NCBI RefSeq assembly: GCF_024139115.2
Contig: NC_085141.1
Location: 34,354,120-34,418,119, forward strand
DNA: 64,000 nucleotides
Direction of reading: 5' to 3'
From: Armigeres subalbatus
Taxonomy: Eukaryota > Arthropoda > Insecta > Diptera > Culicidae
Shown here: piece by piece, positions 1 through 11,558 of the stretch
Layout: each line of letters starts with the position of its first letter
Numbering within the stretch: the first letter of the stretch is position 1
Notes under the pieces: model-generated
What the model was told of the DNA's origin: nothing
The model's database searches: none
What the model saw: only the letters and a program-made list of their open reading frames with translations
Position numbers and translations under genes: made by a program

Positions 1-1682
1 AACTGGCGCGCTTGTCGGTCGGTAGCTTTCTCGGGCTTTTGACGGAATGCAAAGATGATCGGCTTGTGGTCGGTGTAAATGTGGCAACTTCTGCCTTCCA
101 TCATAAATTTGAAGTGGCGTACGGCAAGATATATCGCTGTCAGCTCTCGATCGTATGTGCTGTAACGGAGCTGAGCAGATTCGAATTTTTTGGAGAAGAA
201 TCCAAGCGGTTGAGCTGATCCATCGACTATTTGATGTAGCACGGCACCTGCTGCAATGTCGGAGGCGTCGACCCAGAGAGATAGTTCTGCATGTTTGGAA
301 GGATGTGCTAGCAGTGCAGCTTGGGCCAGCTGCTGTTTGCATTGATTGAACGCTGCTGTGTTGTCGTCGTTCCAAACTATGGGTGAGCGATCGTTTCTTT
401 TATTCCCCGGGGTCATCGCCAGTAATGGTATTTGTGCGTTAGGAATGAATCTGCGATAGAAGTTTATCATTGCGATGAAACTTTGTAACTCCTTAACCGT
501 CGATGGTTTCTTGAAATTTTGGATCGCTTCCACACGCTCCGGTAGGAACGTTATTTCAGCTCGACCAAATTCGCATTTGGCAACGTTGATTGCCAGATTG
601 TGCTGCTTGAGCCTTTCAAACAGCAGACGTAGGTGCACACGATGTTCCTCTGGCGAAGACGAGGCAATGAACAGATCATCGATGTAAGGGAAAACAAAAT
701 CTAATCCACGGACGACTTCATGAATGAGCCTTTGGAAGGTTTGCGCTGCGTTTCTCAATCCGAATGTCATGAATGAAAATTCGAACAGCCCGAACGGTGT
801 GGTGATGGCTGTTTTAGGGATATCGTCGGGATGGATTGGAACTTGATGAAATGCCTTCTGCAAGTCAACCTTGGAAAAAATGGTTTTTCCTTGCAGCATG
901 GCCGTGAAATCTTGGAGATATGGTAAAGGGTAACGGTCGGGTACCGTCTGGGCATTCAGCGCTCGATAATCTCCACACGGGCGCCAAGATGCGTCGGCTT
1001 TTTTTACCATGTGAAGCGGGCTAGACCAATTGCTGCTAGACGGCTTGCAAATACCAAGCTTCATTGGGTGCTCGAATTCAGTGCGCGCTGCTTCCAGCTT
1101 GTCGGGCGACAGTCGTCTCGGTCTAGCGTACACAGGTTGGCCGGTGGTCTCGATGCGGTGTACAATTGTTGTTTTGCTCACTGTACCAGGCGGCGCGAGT
1201 CGGGTAATCGACGGATATTCGGCCAGTATTTCCGCATACGGCGATACGGAATCAAACGTTCGGATGGAATACTCACTGGTTTGCGTGAGAAATCCGACTG
1301 ATTCGAGTCGCATCGTATTATCGATGAGGCGGTTTCGCTTCAAATCGATCAGCAGATCGTAATTGCAAATGAAGTCGGCGCCAATGATTCCCGTGGAAAC
1401 GTCGGCAATCAGGAATGTCCACAGAAACTCGCGACGTAGGCCAAGATTCACCTTCAACAATGATTCTCCGTACACTTTTATCGCCGTGCCATTGGCGGCG
1501 AACAATTTTATCGCCGACGGCTTCATTCTGCTACAGCTGGAACCTCGTGGAACAACAGAGACATCGGCTCCGGTATCGATCAAAAATTGCATGTTAGCAG
1601 TCGTGTCGGTGATTTTTAGGCGATAGATGGTGCCTGTATTTGAAAGCTCGCCAACTTCCAACACAGGTTCGATCGTTTGGCG
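1..1682 (-). CDS. pol: gypsy pol: protease, reverse transcriptase, start of RNase H (partial)
   Basis: The minus frame whose codons occupy plus-strand triplets starting at multiples of 3 has no stop from 1682 to the window edge, about 560 codons. Protease: [12 protein letters not shown] near 1580. [17 protein letters not shown] near 860 and the catalytic YIDD near 680, followed by LFIASSS. RNase H: a [11 protein letters not shown] segment near 40-75. An in-frame TGA (1683-1685) separates it from the gag zinc motif. The intact frame suggests a fairly young copy despite the broken gag. The product would be a polyprotein processed by its own protease; there is no evidence that this copy is active. 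Confidence 0.85.
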
Positions 1683-2342
1683 TCATTGATTATTCCCTGC
1701 GCCCGATGACGACGCTTTGCCAAAGCAGCACGGTTTACGGCAGCGGCGTGCATCTTTACCGTAAATGCGATGGTACCAGCAAACCTCATCAGCTGGAGTT
1801 TCTTTTCTGCGAGAGAATGCTGATTTGCTTCGACTGCGTGAGCGGGCGCGTCCACGAAATCCGTCACAGGAAGAGAATGCTTTTTCGAACTATTACGTCG
1901 GGGTCACCACTTTGGAGCTTTAGTGAATTTACTAGCTAGTTGTGCGATTTCTCGTTGAAGAGCCTTGATAGTGACGGGTGCTGGTTTTTCCTGGATGTGA
2001 GATGATGATCGTGGCACTTGCAAATCGACGGAGTTTATATTGCGGAGCCCCATGGAGTCCACTATTGCATCGTGGTTCAATCGGCGGCGTCGCCCTTCGA
2101 TGCTATCACAGCGGCCTGTGCGTGTGGTGGCAGTCTCGATGCCCACAGATCAAGTAGCACAGCATCACCGAGTGAATTCCCAGCGACGCGCTTCATTTCG
2201 TTGAATAATTGGCTAGGTTTCATGTCACCAAGCGGCATATCCAAGAGAACTCGTTGCAGGCGTCTCTGCTGGCTATCGGCGAAGTGTTCGGTGAGCTTCG
2301 TTTTGATGTACATGTATTTGTCGTTGGCCGGTACACTTGGCC

Positions 2343-2354
2343 GGTACACTGTCG
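2343..2354. repeat. 12-bp target-site duplication of the RTE LINE (partner at 5906-5917)
   Basis: The word ggtacactgtcg occurs exactly at 2343-2354 and again at 5906-5917, immediately outside the LINE. The sequence beyond each copy belongs to the same gypsy gag. This fixes the LINE borders. Confidence 0.9.
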
Positions 2355-5300
2355 GGGCTGCAAACTGGTGAGTTGACATCCGGGAAGGGGCGCCTAACAT
2401 AGCTCTGGTCCTCACAAGTTCCAATACTCACGCTTCCACGGGTCTTCATATGACAATTGACCGCCAGCTAAGGGTTGCGTACTTAGCTGGTAGTGCAGCC
2501 TGGGCACTGTTGTCCTTCTGACATCAGCTAGAGTGAGAGGGTGCGTCCTGTGGGGTCTGCCTAGGATGTGGTGGGGTTCGACAGTGGGCTCTGTTGAACT
2601 TCTATAAAAAGCTGCATGTGTCCCCAAGCAGGCCCTATCAAAGCGACCGTGTGCCGTTCAAAGCGCACTAGCCTAGTCCTGGTGTTGGGTGGGACTTTAA
2701 ACAAATTTGACCCGACTGATCGAGCGTCTGTCCACCAAGGAGGTGCGGCTCCAACAGCGTCTGTTCTGGCATCCAGCGGCTGAGTATGAAATGCTATTCC
2801 CCGGAAGCTATACCTAAGATGGCAGCCCCATCCCGGTGGATAGGGAACCTTGGGCCAACAACCTACTGTTCCCGAAACATCAATTTGTTCGAGAATCCGA
2901 TAATGAAAGAATACGGACTGATTTTACGGCGACGACTCTTAGCGCGAAACAACGGACACGAATAGGAACATGGAACGTTTTAACCCTAGCCCAGCAGGGT
3001 AAATTGGCACAACTTGCCAATGAGGCACGCCGCATGAAGCTTGAGATCCTGGGACTGAGTGAAGTCCGTTGGCCAAACTTTGGAGAACACAGAACGCCGT
3101 CGGGACAAGTTCTGCTATACTCTGGTTTACGAGGTGAACACGCTCCCCGGCATCGCGGAGTTGGCTTCCTACTAAGCGCTCAGGCACACTCTGCGCTTAT
3201 GAAGTGGGAACCTATAAGTGAAAGGATAATCGTTGCCAGATTTAGAACACGGGTCCGAAACCTTACTATAATCCAATGTTATGCGCCAACCGATGCTGCC
3301 GATCTGCAAGACAAAGAGAACTTCTACAGTCAACTCAATGCCGTCGTAGATAGAATTCCGAAGGGTGATATCAAGATCTGTTTGGGCGACTTCAATGCGA
3401 AGATCGGATCCGACAACTCGAACCATGAGCGCATTATGGGACGCCATGGTGTCGGAGAAATGAGCGAAAACGGAGAGCTGTTCGCAGAATTTTGTGGTAA
3501 TAACGACATGGTGATCGGGGGATCGCTCTTCCCTCATCGACCGGTTCACAAGGTCACGTGGGACTACGGCTTTACAGCTTTACAGAAAATCAAATCGACC
3601 ACATCTGCATCAGCCGAAAATGGAAACGGAGCCTTCTTGATGTACGGAATAAACGTAGTGCCGATATCGCGTCTGATCATCACCTCCTCATCGGCGAAAT
3701 ACGCCTGCGCATTGCGCGGATTCGTCGGCAGGAGGAAAGAGTTGGACGACGATTCAACACACGCCGACTGGAAGATGCCACGGTGAAACGGTCCTTCGTT
3801 GAAGAACTGGAGACGCGTGCTGCAGATATTCCGGAAGGTGGCAGCGTGGAAGACCAATGGACCGCCATCAAGAATGCCTTCATCGCCACCAGCGAGAACA
3901 ATCTGGGTGAACTACGCACCCAGAGAAAACAATGGATCACCGATGAGACCTGGAGGAAGATAGAGGAGCGAAGAGAAGCCAAAGCCGCGATAGAGCGATC
4001 GAAAACCAGAGGAGCCAAAGTCTTAGCCCGTCAACGATACACGGCTCTTGAGAAGGAAGTAAAACGCTCATGTCGACGGGACAAGCGAGCGTGGGCAGAC
4101 TCTCTGGCCGACGAAGGAGAGAGAGCCGCCGCAACCGGGGACATTCGCCTCCTCTACGATATCTCACGACGCTTAAGCGGGGCGAAGATGAATGCAACGA
4201 TGCCTGTGAAAGACGCGAATGATCAGTTATTGACCGACCCAACTGACCAGCTGAAACGCTGGTTCGAGCACTTCGAACAACTTGATCAAGTGCCAGCCGG
4301 GCCATTACCACCTCGGCATGATCTGCCTAGGATCCGACGTATAACACGCGTCAATACCGAAGCTCCATCACTGCTAGAGATTCAAACAGCCATCCAAAGC
4401 ATGAAATCGAATAAAGCCCCAGGGGTCGACCGCATATCAGCCGAGATGCTCAAAGCTGACCCCATGACATCCGCTCAACTACGTCATCGTTTATTTCGTA
4501 ATATCTGGGACACCGCAACTTTCCCGGTCGACTGGATGCAAGGTATCTTAGTGAAGGTGCCCAAAAGGGTGACTTGTATGCGATAACTGGCGAGGCATTA
4601 TGTTGCTGTGTACCGTTCTCAAAGTTCTGTGCAAAATTATCCTAGCCCGGATTCAGGAGAAGATCGATGCGACTCTCCGGCGGCAGCAAGCCGGATTCCG
4701 TGCCGGAAGATCCTGTGTGGACCATATTGTCACGCTCCGCATCATTTTGGAGCAGGTCAACGAATTCCAAGAGTCCCTTTACTTGGTATTCATTGACTAC
4801 GAAAAAGCTTTCGACCGTCTCAATCACGAGAATATGTGGGGCGCCCTGAGACGCAAGGGGTTCCTGAGAAAATCATCAGCCTCATCGAAGCACAGTACGA
4901 GGCCTTTTCGTGTAGAGTGCTGCACAATGGGGTCCTGTCCGACCCTATCCGGGTCGTAGCTGGTGTGAGGCAAGGATGTATTCTATCACCGTTACTGTTC
5001 CTCATCGTAATCGATGAGATTCTGGTAGATGCGATTGACCGTGAACCAAACCGCGGGCTGTTATGGCAGCCTATAACCATGGAGCACCTAAACGACTTCG
5101 AATTGGCGGATGACGTTGCACTACTCGCGCAACGGCGCTCTGATATGCAGAGTAAGCTCAACGACCTTGCCGATCGCTCCTCCTCGGCAGGTTTAGTCAT
5201 CAACGTCAACAAAACCAAATCGTTGGATGTAAACACGGTGACTCCTTCCAGTTTCACAGTAGCCGGGCAACCAGTGGAGAATGTTGAAAGCTTCCAATAT

Positions 5301-5905
5301 CTTGGTAGCCAAATGGCGTCAGACGGCGGTACCAAGATCGACATAGGCGCACGGATCAAGAAAGCAAGGGCTGCCTTTGCGAGTTTAAGAAATATCTGGA
5401 AAAACAGGCAGATAAGTGAACGCACCAAAATACGAATTTTCAACTCTAACGTGAAATCTGTGCTGTTATACGCTAGCGAAACATGGTGTGTATCAGTGGA
5501 GAACACTCAACGGCTGCAGGTGTTCATTAACAGATGCCTGCGGTATATAATTCGGGCCTGGTGGCCTCACAACTGGATCTCAAACAACGAGCTCCATCGT
5601 CGTTGTCACCAGAGGCCGATAGCAACAGAAATTCGGGATCGGAAGTGGGGCTGGGTCGGCCACACTCTACGTAGGGGCGGAAACGAAATCTGTAAGCAAG
5701 CATTAGACTGGAACCCAGCGGGACATCGCAGCAGAGGCAGACCCAGAGGCTCATGGCGGCGAAGCCTCAATAAAGAAATAAAAGAAGTCGACCGAAATCT
5801 AACCTGGCAACAGGTTAAAGCGATAGCCGGGCATCGCTCAGGATGGAGATCTTTCAAGTCGGCCCTTTGCACCACCGGAGGTGTACAGGATCCATAAGTA
5901 AGTAA
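2355..5905 (+). mobile_element. RTE-clade non-LTR retrotransposon, copy 1 (near full length)
   Basis: The 3551-bp insert has about 480 bp of 5' untranslated sequence, an APE-type endonuclease, a reverse transcriptase and a 3' end made of TAAG units (taagtaagtaa). A 12-bp target duplication flanks it. An endonuclease-RT layout without RNase H and with a short tandem-repeat tail is the RTE pattern. A second, closely similar copy lies inverted at 48501-51538, so the family is probably recent. The 5' ends of the two copies agree from about ggtgagttgacatccggg, suggesting both are close to full length at the 5' end. Confidence 0.85.
2836..5897 (+). pseudogene. RTE LINE endonuclease/reverse transcriptase, frameshifted
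   Basis: Endonuclease: RIGTWNVLTLAQQGKL near 2960, then LGLSEVRWP, IIQCYAPT and LGDFNAKIG near 3390. RT: QAGFRAGRSCVDHIVTLR near 4690, FIDYEKAFDRLNHENMW near 4790, GVRQGCILSPLLF near 4965 and the catalytic ADD near 5110. C-terminal region: WVGHTLRRGGNEICKQAL near 5660. The reading moves between frames at about 3546 (a local rearrangement relative to copy 2), 4563-4566 (four A where copy 2 has five, followed by a 3-bp loss) and 4857-4860 (four G where five are needed). It therefore cannot encode one continuous protein as written. Confidence 0.85.
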
Positions 5906-6199
5906 GGTACACTGTCGATAATTGCTTGCAGCTCCGAGAGCTTATTGGGTGGAACTTGTGCCATCACAATGTTATATTTGCGCGCGTCGTGAACGTTTGC
6001 ACTGATGCCCGAAGCAGCGAACCAAAATTCCAACGAGAGGAAATACGACTCGATATTTGATTCGCTCATACTCGGCGGTTGGAGGCGCGGTGCAGTGATC
6101 GATTCCAATTGCACATTATCACCACTGCTGCCGGTAATGTTCTTCTCGTCAGGCATCGTCACTTATACGACCGTTTACTTTTCGAGCGCGAATAACTGT

Positions 6200-6363
6200 T
6201 GCAAATGAAAAAATAAATTTCCCCATACTAATTTGCATGAAAACTTGAAACGGCTTGTGCTAAATTTCATCCAAATCAGCTCAAATTTTCAGAGGACACT
6301 CAGAACATGATACAGAATCAGATGAGTGCTGTGGAGCAAAATCGATTTTTTGAACCACCCTAG
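6200..6363. repeat. Probable truncated MITE with a GGGTGGTTCAAA end
   Basis: The stretch ends at 6363 with ttgaaccaccctagtg; read on the minus strand this gives CACTAGGGTGGTTCAAAA, the look of a DNA-transposon end. The foldback element at 52790-53447 ends in the similar GGGCAGTTCAAATTTC. No opposite end is visible here because the gypsy gag begins on the other side. This assignment is an inference. Confidence 0.3.
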
Positions 6364-6475
6364 TGTGGTACCTAACTGTCAAATCGTATATATTTTTCCT
6401 TCATTGACATTTAGATCCCCTATCCTGGCCAGCAGGAAATGTTCCGGACAGCGAGGACAGCGACAATGTTTATCT
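6361..6475. repeat. Diverged direct copy of the interior of the 6538-6732 MITE
   Basis: The order tacctaactgtcaaa, ttttccttcattgacattta, a CCAGCAG block and agcgacaat recurs at about 6606-6705 in the same order and orientation with scattered differences. It is probably an older relative that has lost its terminal repeats. Confidence 0.45.
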
Positions 6476-6537
6476 GGTAACTAAAATATCTTTTAGCCTA
6501 GCCATTAGCCCACTTACCGTTTCAGGTCGGTGTCACC

Positions 6538-6732
6538 AATAGAGGTAATAAACTATAGAGGACGATTGTCGCTGCGGTTCCCTTTGATATCGTTCCCAAA
6601 CATGTTGGGTACCTATATGTCAAAACGTACTGATTTTCCTTCGTTGACATTTAGTGCCTTATCTTCACCAGCAAAAGATGTTTCGCCAGTGACGACAGCG
6701 ACAATCTTCCTCTATAGCTTATTACCTCTATT
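6538..6732. mobile_element. 195-bp MITE with about 37-bp inverted repeats and 8-bp target duplication
   Basis: The left end aatagaggtaataaactata and the right end (reverse complement) aatagaggtaataagctata match over about 37 bp, continuing to gattgtcgctg. The word gtgtcacc flanks both sides exactly (6530-6537 and 6733-6740). An 8-bp duplication is typical of hAT- or P-type transposases; which one mobilised it is not visible. There is no coding capacity. Confidence 0.8.
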
Positions 6733-6740
6733 GTGTCACC

Positions 6741-7448
6741 CGCCCTTACTAAGAGAGAAGAATGTCTCGACTGCAAGCCTTCGCATCCAAAATATAGCAA
6801 TAACCAAAGCAAAGTCCATTAACGCGCGCTGCCAAAACCATAATTTAGACTTAACTGGCATCAGTCTCAATGCGCTTTTCAGCGCTTCCGTGGTGGGACG
6901 TCATATGTCTGCTTCACTATTAAACCGAGCCTGACGATATGACCAGATTTACACCGTCACACACTACTACAACAAGAGTGTCTAAGATATCCCAACGGCT
7001 GAAGGAGGTGAGATTGATAAAATGCACGTAGTAAACGGCAAACAGTTAAGTCAAGAGTAATTCCGACAAAGGCAATAATAAATGTCTACATTTATCTAAA
7101 CACAACAATGAAAATTGAGGGTTCTAACTTGTAGTGAAAGCTTTCTTTCTTCCCATTTCCTCAGAAAACTATTTTTTTCGCATTAAATATTTTACTATTG
7201 GACTAACTGTTTTACATGACAATTTGATGAGTGCATAATCGTATTTCGGATAGGAAAAACAGATCAAAAATTTAAGTAGAGATTTTTTTTCACATTAGGA
7301 AAAAAAGATAGAATAATATGCCAAGGAAAAACATTGAATGCATAATAAAGGTTTATCATCTATACACAAAACTGCAACTACCGAAGATCTCAAAAAATAG
7401 TACCAAAAACATACACATCCATACCGTTAAGTTGCACGGCTAATAACT
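6741..7448. other. 3' flank of the nucleoporin gene; no other gene seen
   Basis: AT-rich sequence with many stops in all frames. The part next to 7449 should hold the nucleoporin 3' untranslated region. I see no RNA gene or recognisable element. Confidence 0.4.
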
Positions 7449-10400
7449 TCACTTTAAACGTCTGGTTGCCATTCGAATTGGCCTTCTTCCTGGGGGCATA
7501 TTCGAACCACCACCGGTGCCGATGCTAAACATGGGGGCACCTCCGGGTGCTGCTCCGTTTGGCATAGCGAATGGACCTCCTGATACTGCTGTTGCAGCAG
7601 CGCCACCGGTGAATGAGAATGCAGTTGGAACGGCGGCACTAGGAGCGTTGCCAGCAGGGTTCGATCCGGCGGAAAAGTTAAACGCAGGCGCCGATCCTCC
7701 GCCAGGCCCTCCAAATATTCCGGCACCACCAACTGACGGGGTTGATGTGGTTTGACTAGGCGTACCGAACGCAAACGGCTTAACGGTCGCCTGATTATTA
7801 TTATTAGTTGCGCTGGTATTGAAGGAGAATGGAGTGTTGCCAGTGTTACTATCGAATGCTGGCGGAGGCATAACAGAGTTGGTTGCGTTCGAAGCGACAC
7901 CAAAATTGAACGCAGATGCACTGGCAGCAACTGGTGCTGCCGTTGAATTCGATCCCGCGGTAAAACTGAAACTGTTAGATTTATTAACACTGCCAGCCGG
8001 AGTAGAGGAGCTTACACCAGAGCTGTTGTTACTGCTGACAGTGGCATTACCGCCAAATGCAAAAGGTTTATTGGTCGTTGGTGGCACTGTCGCTGCGGAA
8101 GCACCGAAAGAGAATGGAGCGGATGCTGGGGAAGTAACACTGGATTGATTGTTGTTGGAAGTGCCGCCCCCGAACAGGCTTGTTGTTGACGCTGCCGGTG
8201 TTGAATTGGTCCCACCAAAAGGCGATGTAACCGTGGAGGATCTACCAAATACGGCGCTGGTATAGAGGAAAAAAAAAATAGAATTAAAACATGTGTACAT
8301 GTGGAAAGCAATTCTAGTTGAAATAAGCACAAAATATGAAACAAAAATTGTCTATATGAAAAACATACCTTGAATTAGCGGCTGTGGCTGACGATCCGGG
8401 CCCGGCACCAAACATTGGGGATGCTCCAAAGCCAGTAGCCGTCGATGTCGCGCTGGCAACGGAAGCACCGAACGCAGGTGAGCTGGTGGCGGCACCAAAT
8501 ACCGGAGCCGGGCTGGTACCAAACGAAGGTACCGAAGCGAAACTCGGCACAGAGCTCGCGTTTCCACTGTTAATCCCGCTTCCAAAGACGTTACTGCTGT
8601 TGGCCGCCACTGGGGCTGCTGTCGTGACTGTGACCGGTGCTGATGTGGCGGCATTTCCGAACGAAAACGCCGCGGTGTTATTTCCAGAACCGAACGAAAA
8701 ACTGGAACTCGCAGATGGCACCTGACCAAATGTGATTGGTGTATTAGTATCAACGGCTCCTCCAAAAATGCCCGTAGAATGTGGCTTTACCGAGGAAATG
8801 CTTGAAGTGGATACGCTTCCGAAAGGTGGAGGCGCCGTTGTTGGTGGAGCGTTCGGTGCTACGAAGGATGAGGCTGCCGTAGTGGTCGTTGCGGTTCCAA
8901 ACAAGGGAACAGTAGAAGTCGTCGTTACGGTTCCAAACGAGGGAGCGATAGAAGCCGTGGTAGCAGTAGGGACTGAACCAAACCCGAATTTCGGTGCCGC
9001 GGAAGACGCACCAAAAATAGGTGCTGCCGTCGCCGGTGTGGCAGCAACAGATGACGCTCCTCCGAAAGAGAATGCACTTGTGGTTGTCGTCGTGGATGCC
9101 GCTGCAGTTGTAGCTTTCAGAATGCTACTTGTTCCGAAAGAGAAACCACCAGGAGTTGGAATGTTGGTGATTGTTACTGATGTTGAAGCGGGTGGTGTCG
9201 CAGCAATGGTTCCAAACGATGAAACTGCAGCGGATTCAGTCGTTGTTCCCGCTGTAGGCGATAGTGGTTTAAAAGCACTAAATCCAGAACCACTGCCGAA
9301 GGTAGGAATAGAGGACTGGGCGATGCTCAACGTGTTTTGAGGACTGCCTGACGATGCGTTTGTAGAAATAGCAGGGAGAAGCGAAAAACCACTTTTGGAA
9401 CGTCCTGTTTGGATGTCGGAGCCGGTGAGAAGTTAATTAAACTTGGAGTAACGGAAGCCGTATTTGTTGTGGTGATCGTTGATTTCGGGGAAGTTGAGAA
9501 ACCAAATCCGGAAGGTGTCGCCGGAATTGGAACTGATGTAGAGTTAGCTGCCGGTAAAGTGTATGCAGGAGGAGCATCGGACTTCGGGGCGTTAATACCT
9601 GGAGCAGCTGTGGTTCCAAACGAAAAAGTAGCTTTCTCTAGAGGTTTGGTGTCCGCTGAGGTTGATGCAGGTTTGGTCGGTGTTTGGAAGCTAAAAGTAG
9701 CATTGATGTCCGTCGGCTTGGTTGGTGTTCCAAAACTGAATTGTCCCGTTGATTTTGATGGTTCGCTTGATTTAACGATTACCGGCTTGGGAGGTTCAAT
9801 TTTACCTAAGCCGGCATCCTTGATGGGTTCACTGATCAAAGCTGCAATCCCGCTCGGTTTCGGGACAGTCACTTCCGATCTCTTATCCTCTACCTTACCC
9901 AGTGACGGTTTCAAAGCATCAACTGTATCTTTCGCCACAATTGGAACATTAGTTATAGGTTCTGGCGGTTCCTCTTCATCATCATAGTCCTCGCTGAGGC
10001 AACTAAGAATCAATGATAGTTTTGACTTCTCAACCTGCCGTAAAGCTGCCTTATCGCTGTTCAAAATCGGCGACTTTTGCTTCGGCTTTATAAAACTAAT
10101 CCGGCCTCCCAATTCTTCGTCATCATCCTGCTCCTCATTATCGCTCACCACTTGCCTGACCAATGTATCGTCATACTTCTTGTTGAATAGAGTAATCTTC
10201 GGCTGAGAAGGTTTAGGTTTAATCGGCGGCATAATTTCTGGCACACTCCTAACTATCTGCGGCAACGATGTGGATTCTAAACTACTCAAAACTACCGACT
10301 CTCGTAATTCGGCTCTTTTATCGGCCACCACTGTGGCATTCGAGCCAAAGGGCGTTCCTACATTGGTTGCAAAAGTCTGATCCATGTTCAGCTCACGTGG

Positions 10401-11538
10401 CTTCGAAGAAACGGGCTCTACCCTTTTCGGCGTGCTCATAACCAAACTGGAACTCAATGAACTTAAAATATCATTATTTTTGCTGCACAATCGTTTCTTC
10501 TGAAGCTGCTGATCTCCAGATCCTTTTGAAGGTGGCGACGCCGATGAAGGGAGTTCTCTGGCACGTTTTGTTCCACCTCCACCTCCAGAATCTACCTCTG
10601 ACAGTTCCTTGCATTGCTTTTTAATTCGGTCCGCATCCAGCTCTTCGTTGTTGATTCTCTTTCGTGAAATTTCCTTTAAAGCATCCAGCACGCTCTTGGT
10701 CGGAGCTACATCCAGTTCAGCCGTCGGAGCTATAACTCGATTCTCTGCGTCGATTTCATCATCCGGTTGGGAACCTCTGGCCAGTTTCATATGTGGCTCC
10801 GCTGGAATCAACAGCGAACCGGCTCTCAAAATGTTGGATCGAGTGTTGGCTTGAAAGACGGACTTTTCCGGTGGAGCGATACGAACCGACGTCACGGAAT
10901 TGTTCCGCCGAGGCGAATACTTGATTTCGGTTTTCTTCAAGTGCACTACAGGGAATTGACCCGGTTTGTTGTATAAGCTAGTCATAGATTGACTTTTATT
11001 CAACGGAGATTGTGTCCTGTCATGATACTTCACCAATCGATTGACCAACCCTCGACTTTGAGCATCGGTGTAAACTCTGAAACGGTAAAATAATTATTAA
11101 AAAAATTACAAACACTCATTGCAGAAAATGTTTTTTGGTTCTGGCAAATGTAATTTTTGAAATAACTCTAAATTTTTTTTATATATTTTGCTGATGTATA
11201 ACAAACTAACCAATGTTTGCATAACCCGCTGCCATCCCTGTCACAATTCGATAGTTAAAAATATTCATTTAAAAAACTCACTGAGGATCAATCCGCCCAA
11301 ATCCGGTCGAATTTAGATTTCCGCTGCTTCTGAAGGTAGTCTTGCTATTAAACAGCGGCGAAGTTGGTTTCCGCTTCACGCTGGCCATTCCTTTTGCCGG
11401 ACTGGTAAACAACCCACTTCTGTTGTTGCTTGGGCCTTCTAGATGTGTCGATTCCGCCACCGGACTGCTAAGCGTTCGGCTCAAATTAACCCCGCTTAGA
11501 TCGCTGAACGATGTGAACTTGCTGCGATTGTGATTCAT
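7449..11538 (-). CDS. FG-repeat nucleoporin, POM121-like
   Basis: Three coding exons on the minus strand: 11538-11282, 11076-8369 and 8256-7449, with GT/AG junctions (CTCA|gtgagt; tttcag|AGTTTAC; TTCAAG|gtatgt; ataccag|CGCCG) in matching phase. The product would be about 1257 residues if one base is added at 9393-9396, where a run of four A (minus strand) breaks the frame. The N-terminal third is basic and Ser-rich and includes SVLDALKEISRKRI, recalling an ALKE-type segment of POM121. Dozens of FG, FSFG and FxFG repeats follow. The protein ends MFSIGTGGGSNMPPGRRPI plus a basic tail, close to the vertebrate POM121 C-terminus. No transmembrane segment is visible, unlike vertebrate POM121. FG repeats form the permeability barrier and bind import receptors. 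Nup153- or Nup98-type assignment is less likely but not excluded. Confidence 0.75.
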
Positions 11539-11558
11539 TGCCTCGAGTGAAAATCCGA

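Larger units (their letters stand above)
1..6162 (-). mobile_element. Ty3/gypsy LTR retrotransposon, truncated at left edge, split by a LINE
   Basis: On the minus strand the order is gag (from 6162), a CWYH-type zinc-binding motif, retropepsin, reverse transcriptase and the start of RNase H, which runs off the left edge. This order and the RT motifs are those of Ty3/gypsy elements; the CWYH gag and DTGA protease suggest the Mag-like branch (inference). A 3.55 kb LINE (2355-5905) sits inside gag and is flanked by a 12-bp duplication. I cannot place an LTR: the sequence beyond the gag start (6163 onward) becomes unrelated MITE-like DNA, so the 5' LTR looks lost or too diverged to see. Confidence 0.85.
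1686..6162 (-). pseudogene. gag: gypsy gag, interrupted by a LINE and further damaged
   Basis: The N-terminal part (6162-5906) begins with ATG and reads MTMPDEKNITG and later VPPNKLSELQAIIDS. The C-terminal part resumes at 2354 and reads DKYMYIKTKLTEHF, QQRRLQRVL and LWASRLPPHAQAAVI, typical of gypsy-type gag in arthropods. Next to the LINE the host sequence carries a 13-bp tandem duplication (tggccggtacact twice, near 2329-2354) that shifts frame on its own. A TGA at about 1902-1904 and a frame change near 1870 add further damage before the zinc motif (CWYHRIYGKDARRC, about 1775). Confidence 0.75.

Noticed and set aside
7516..9340. Long plus-strand open frames rich in Ala, Pro and Val
   Set aside because: They are the antisense of the FG-repeat coding exons on the minus strand; composition bias removes stops.
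9345..9400. A 45-base intron to explain the nucleoporin frame change
   Set aside because: Too short for an insect intron, and the skipped bases encode sensible sequence in the adjacent frame; a one-base run error explains it better.
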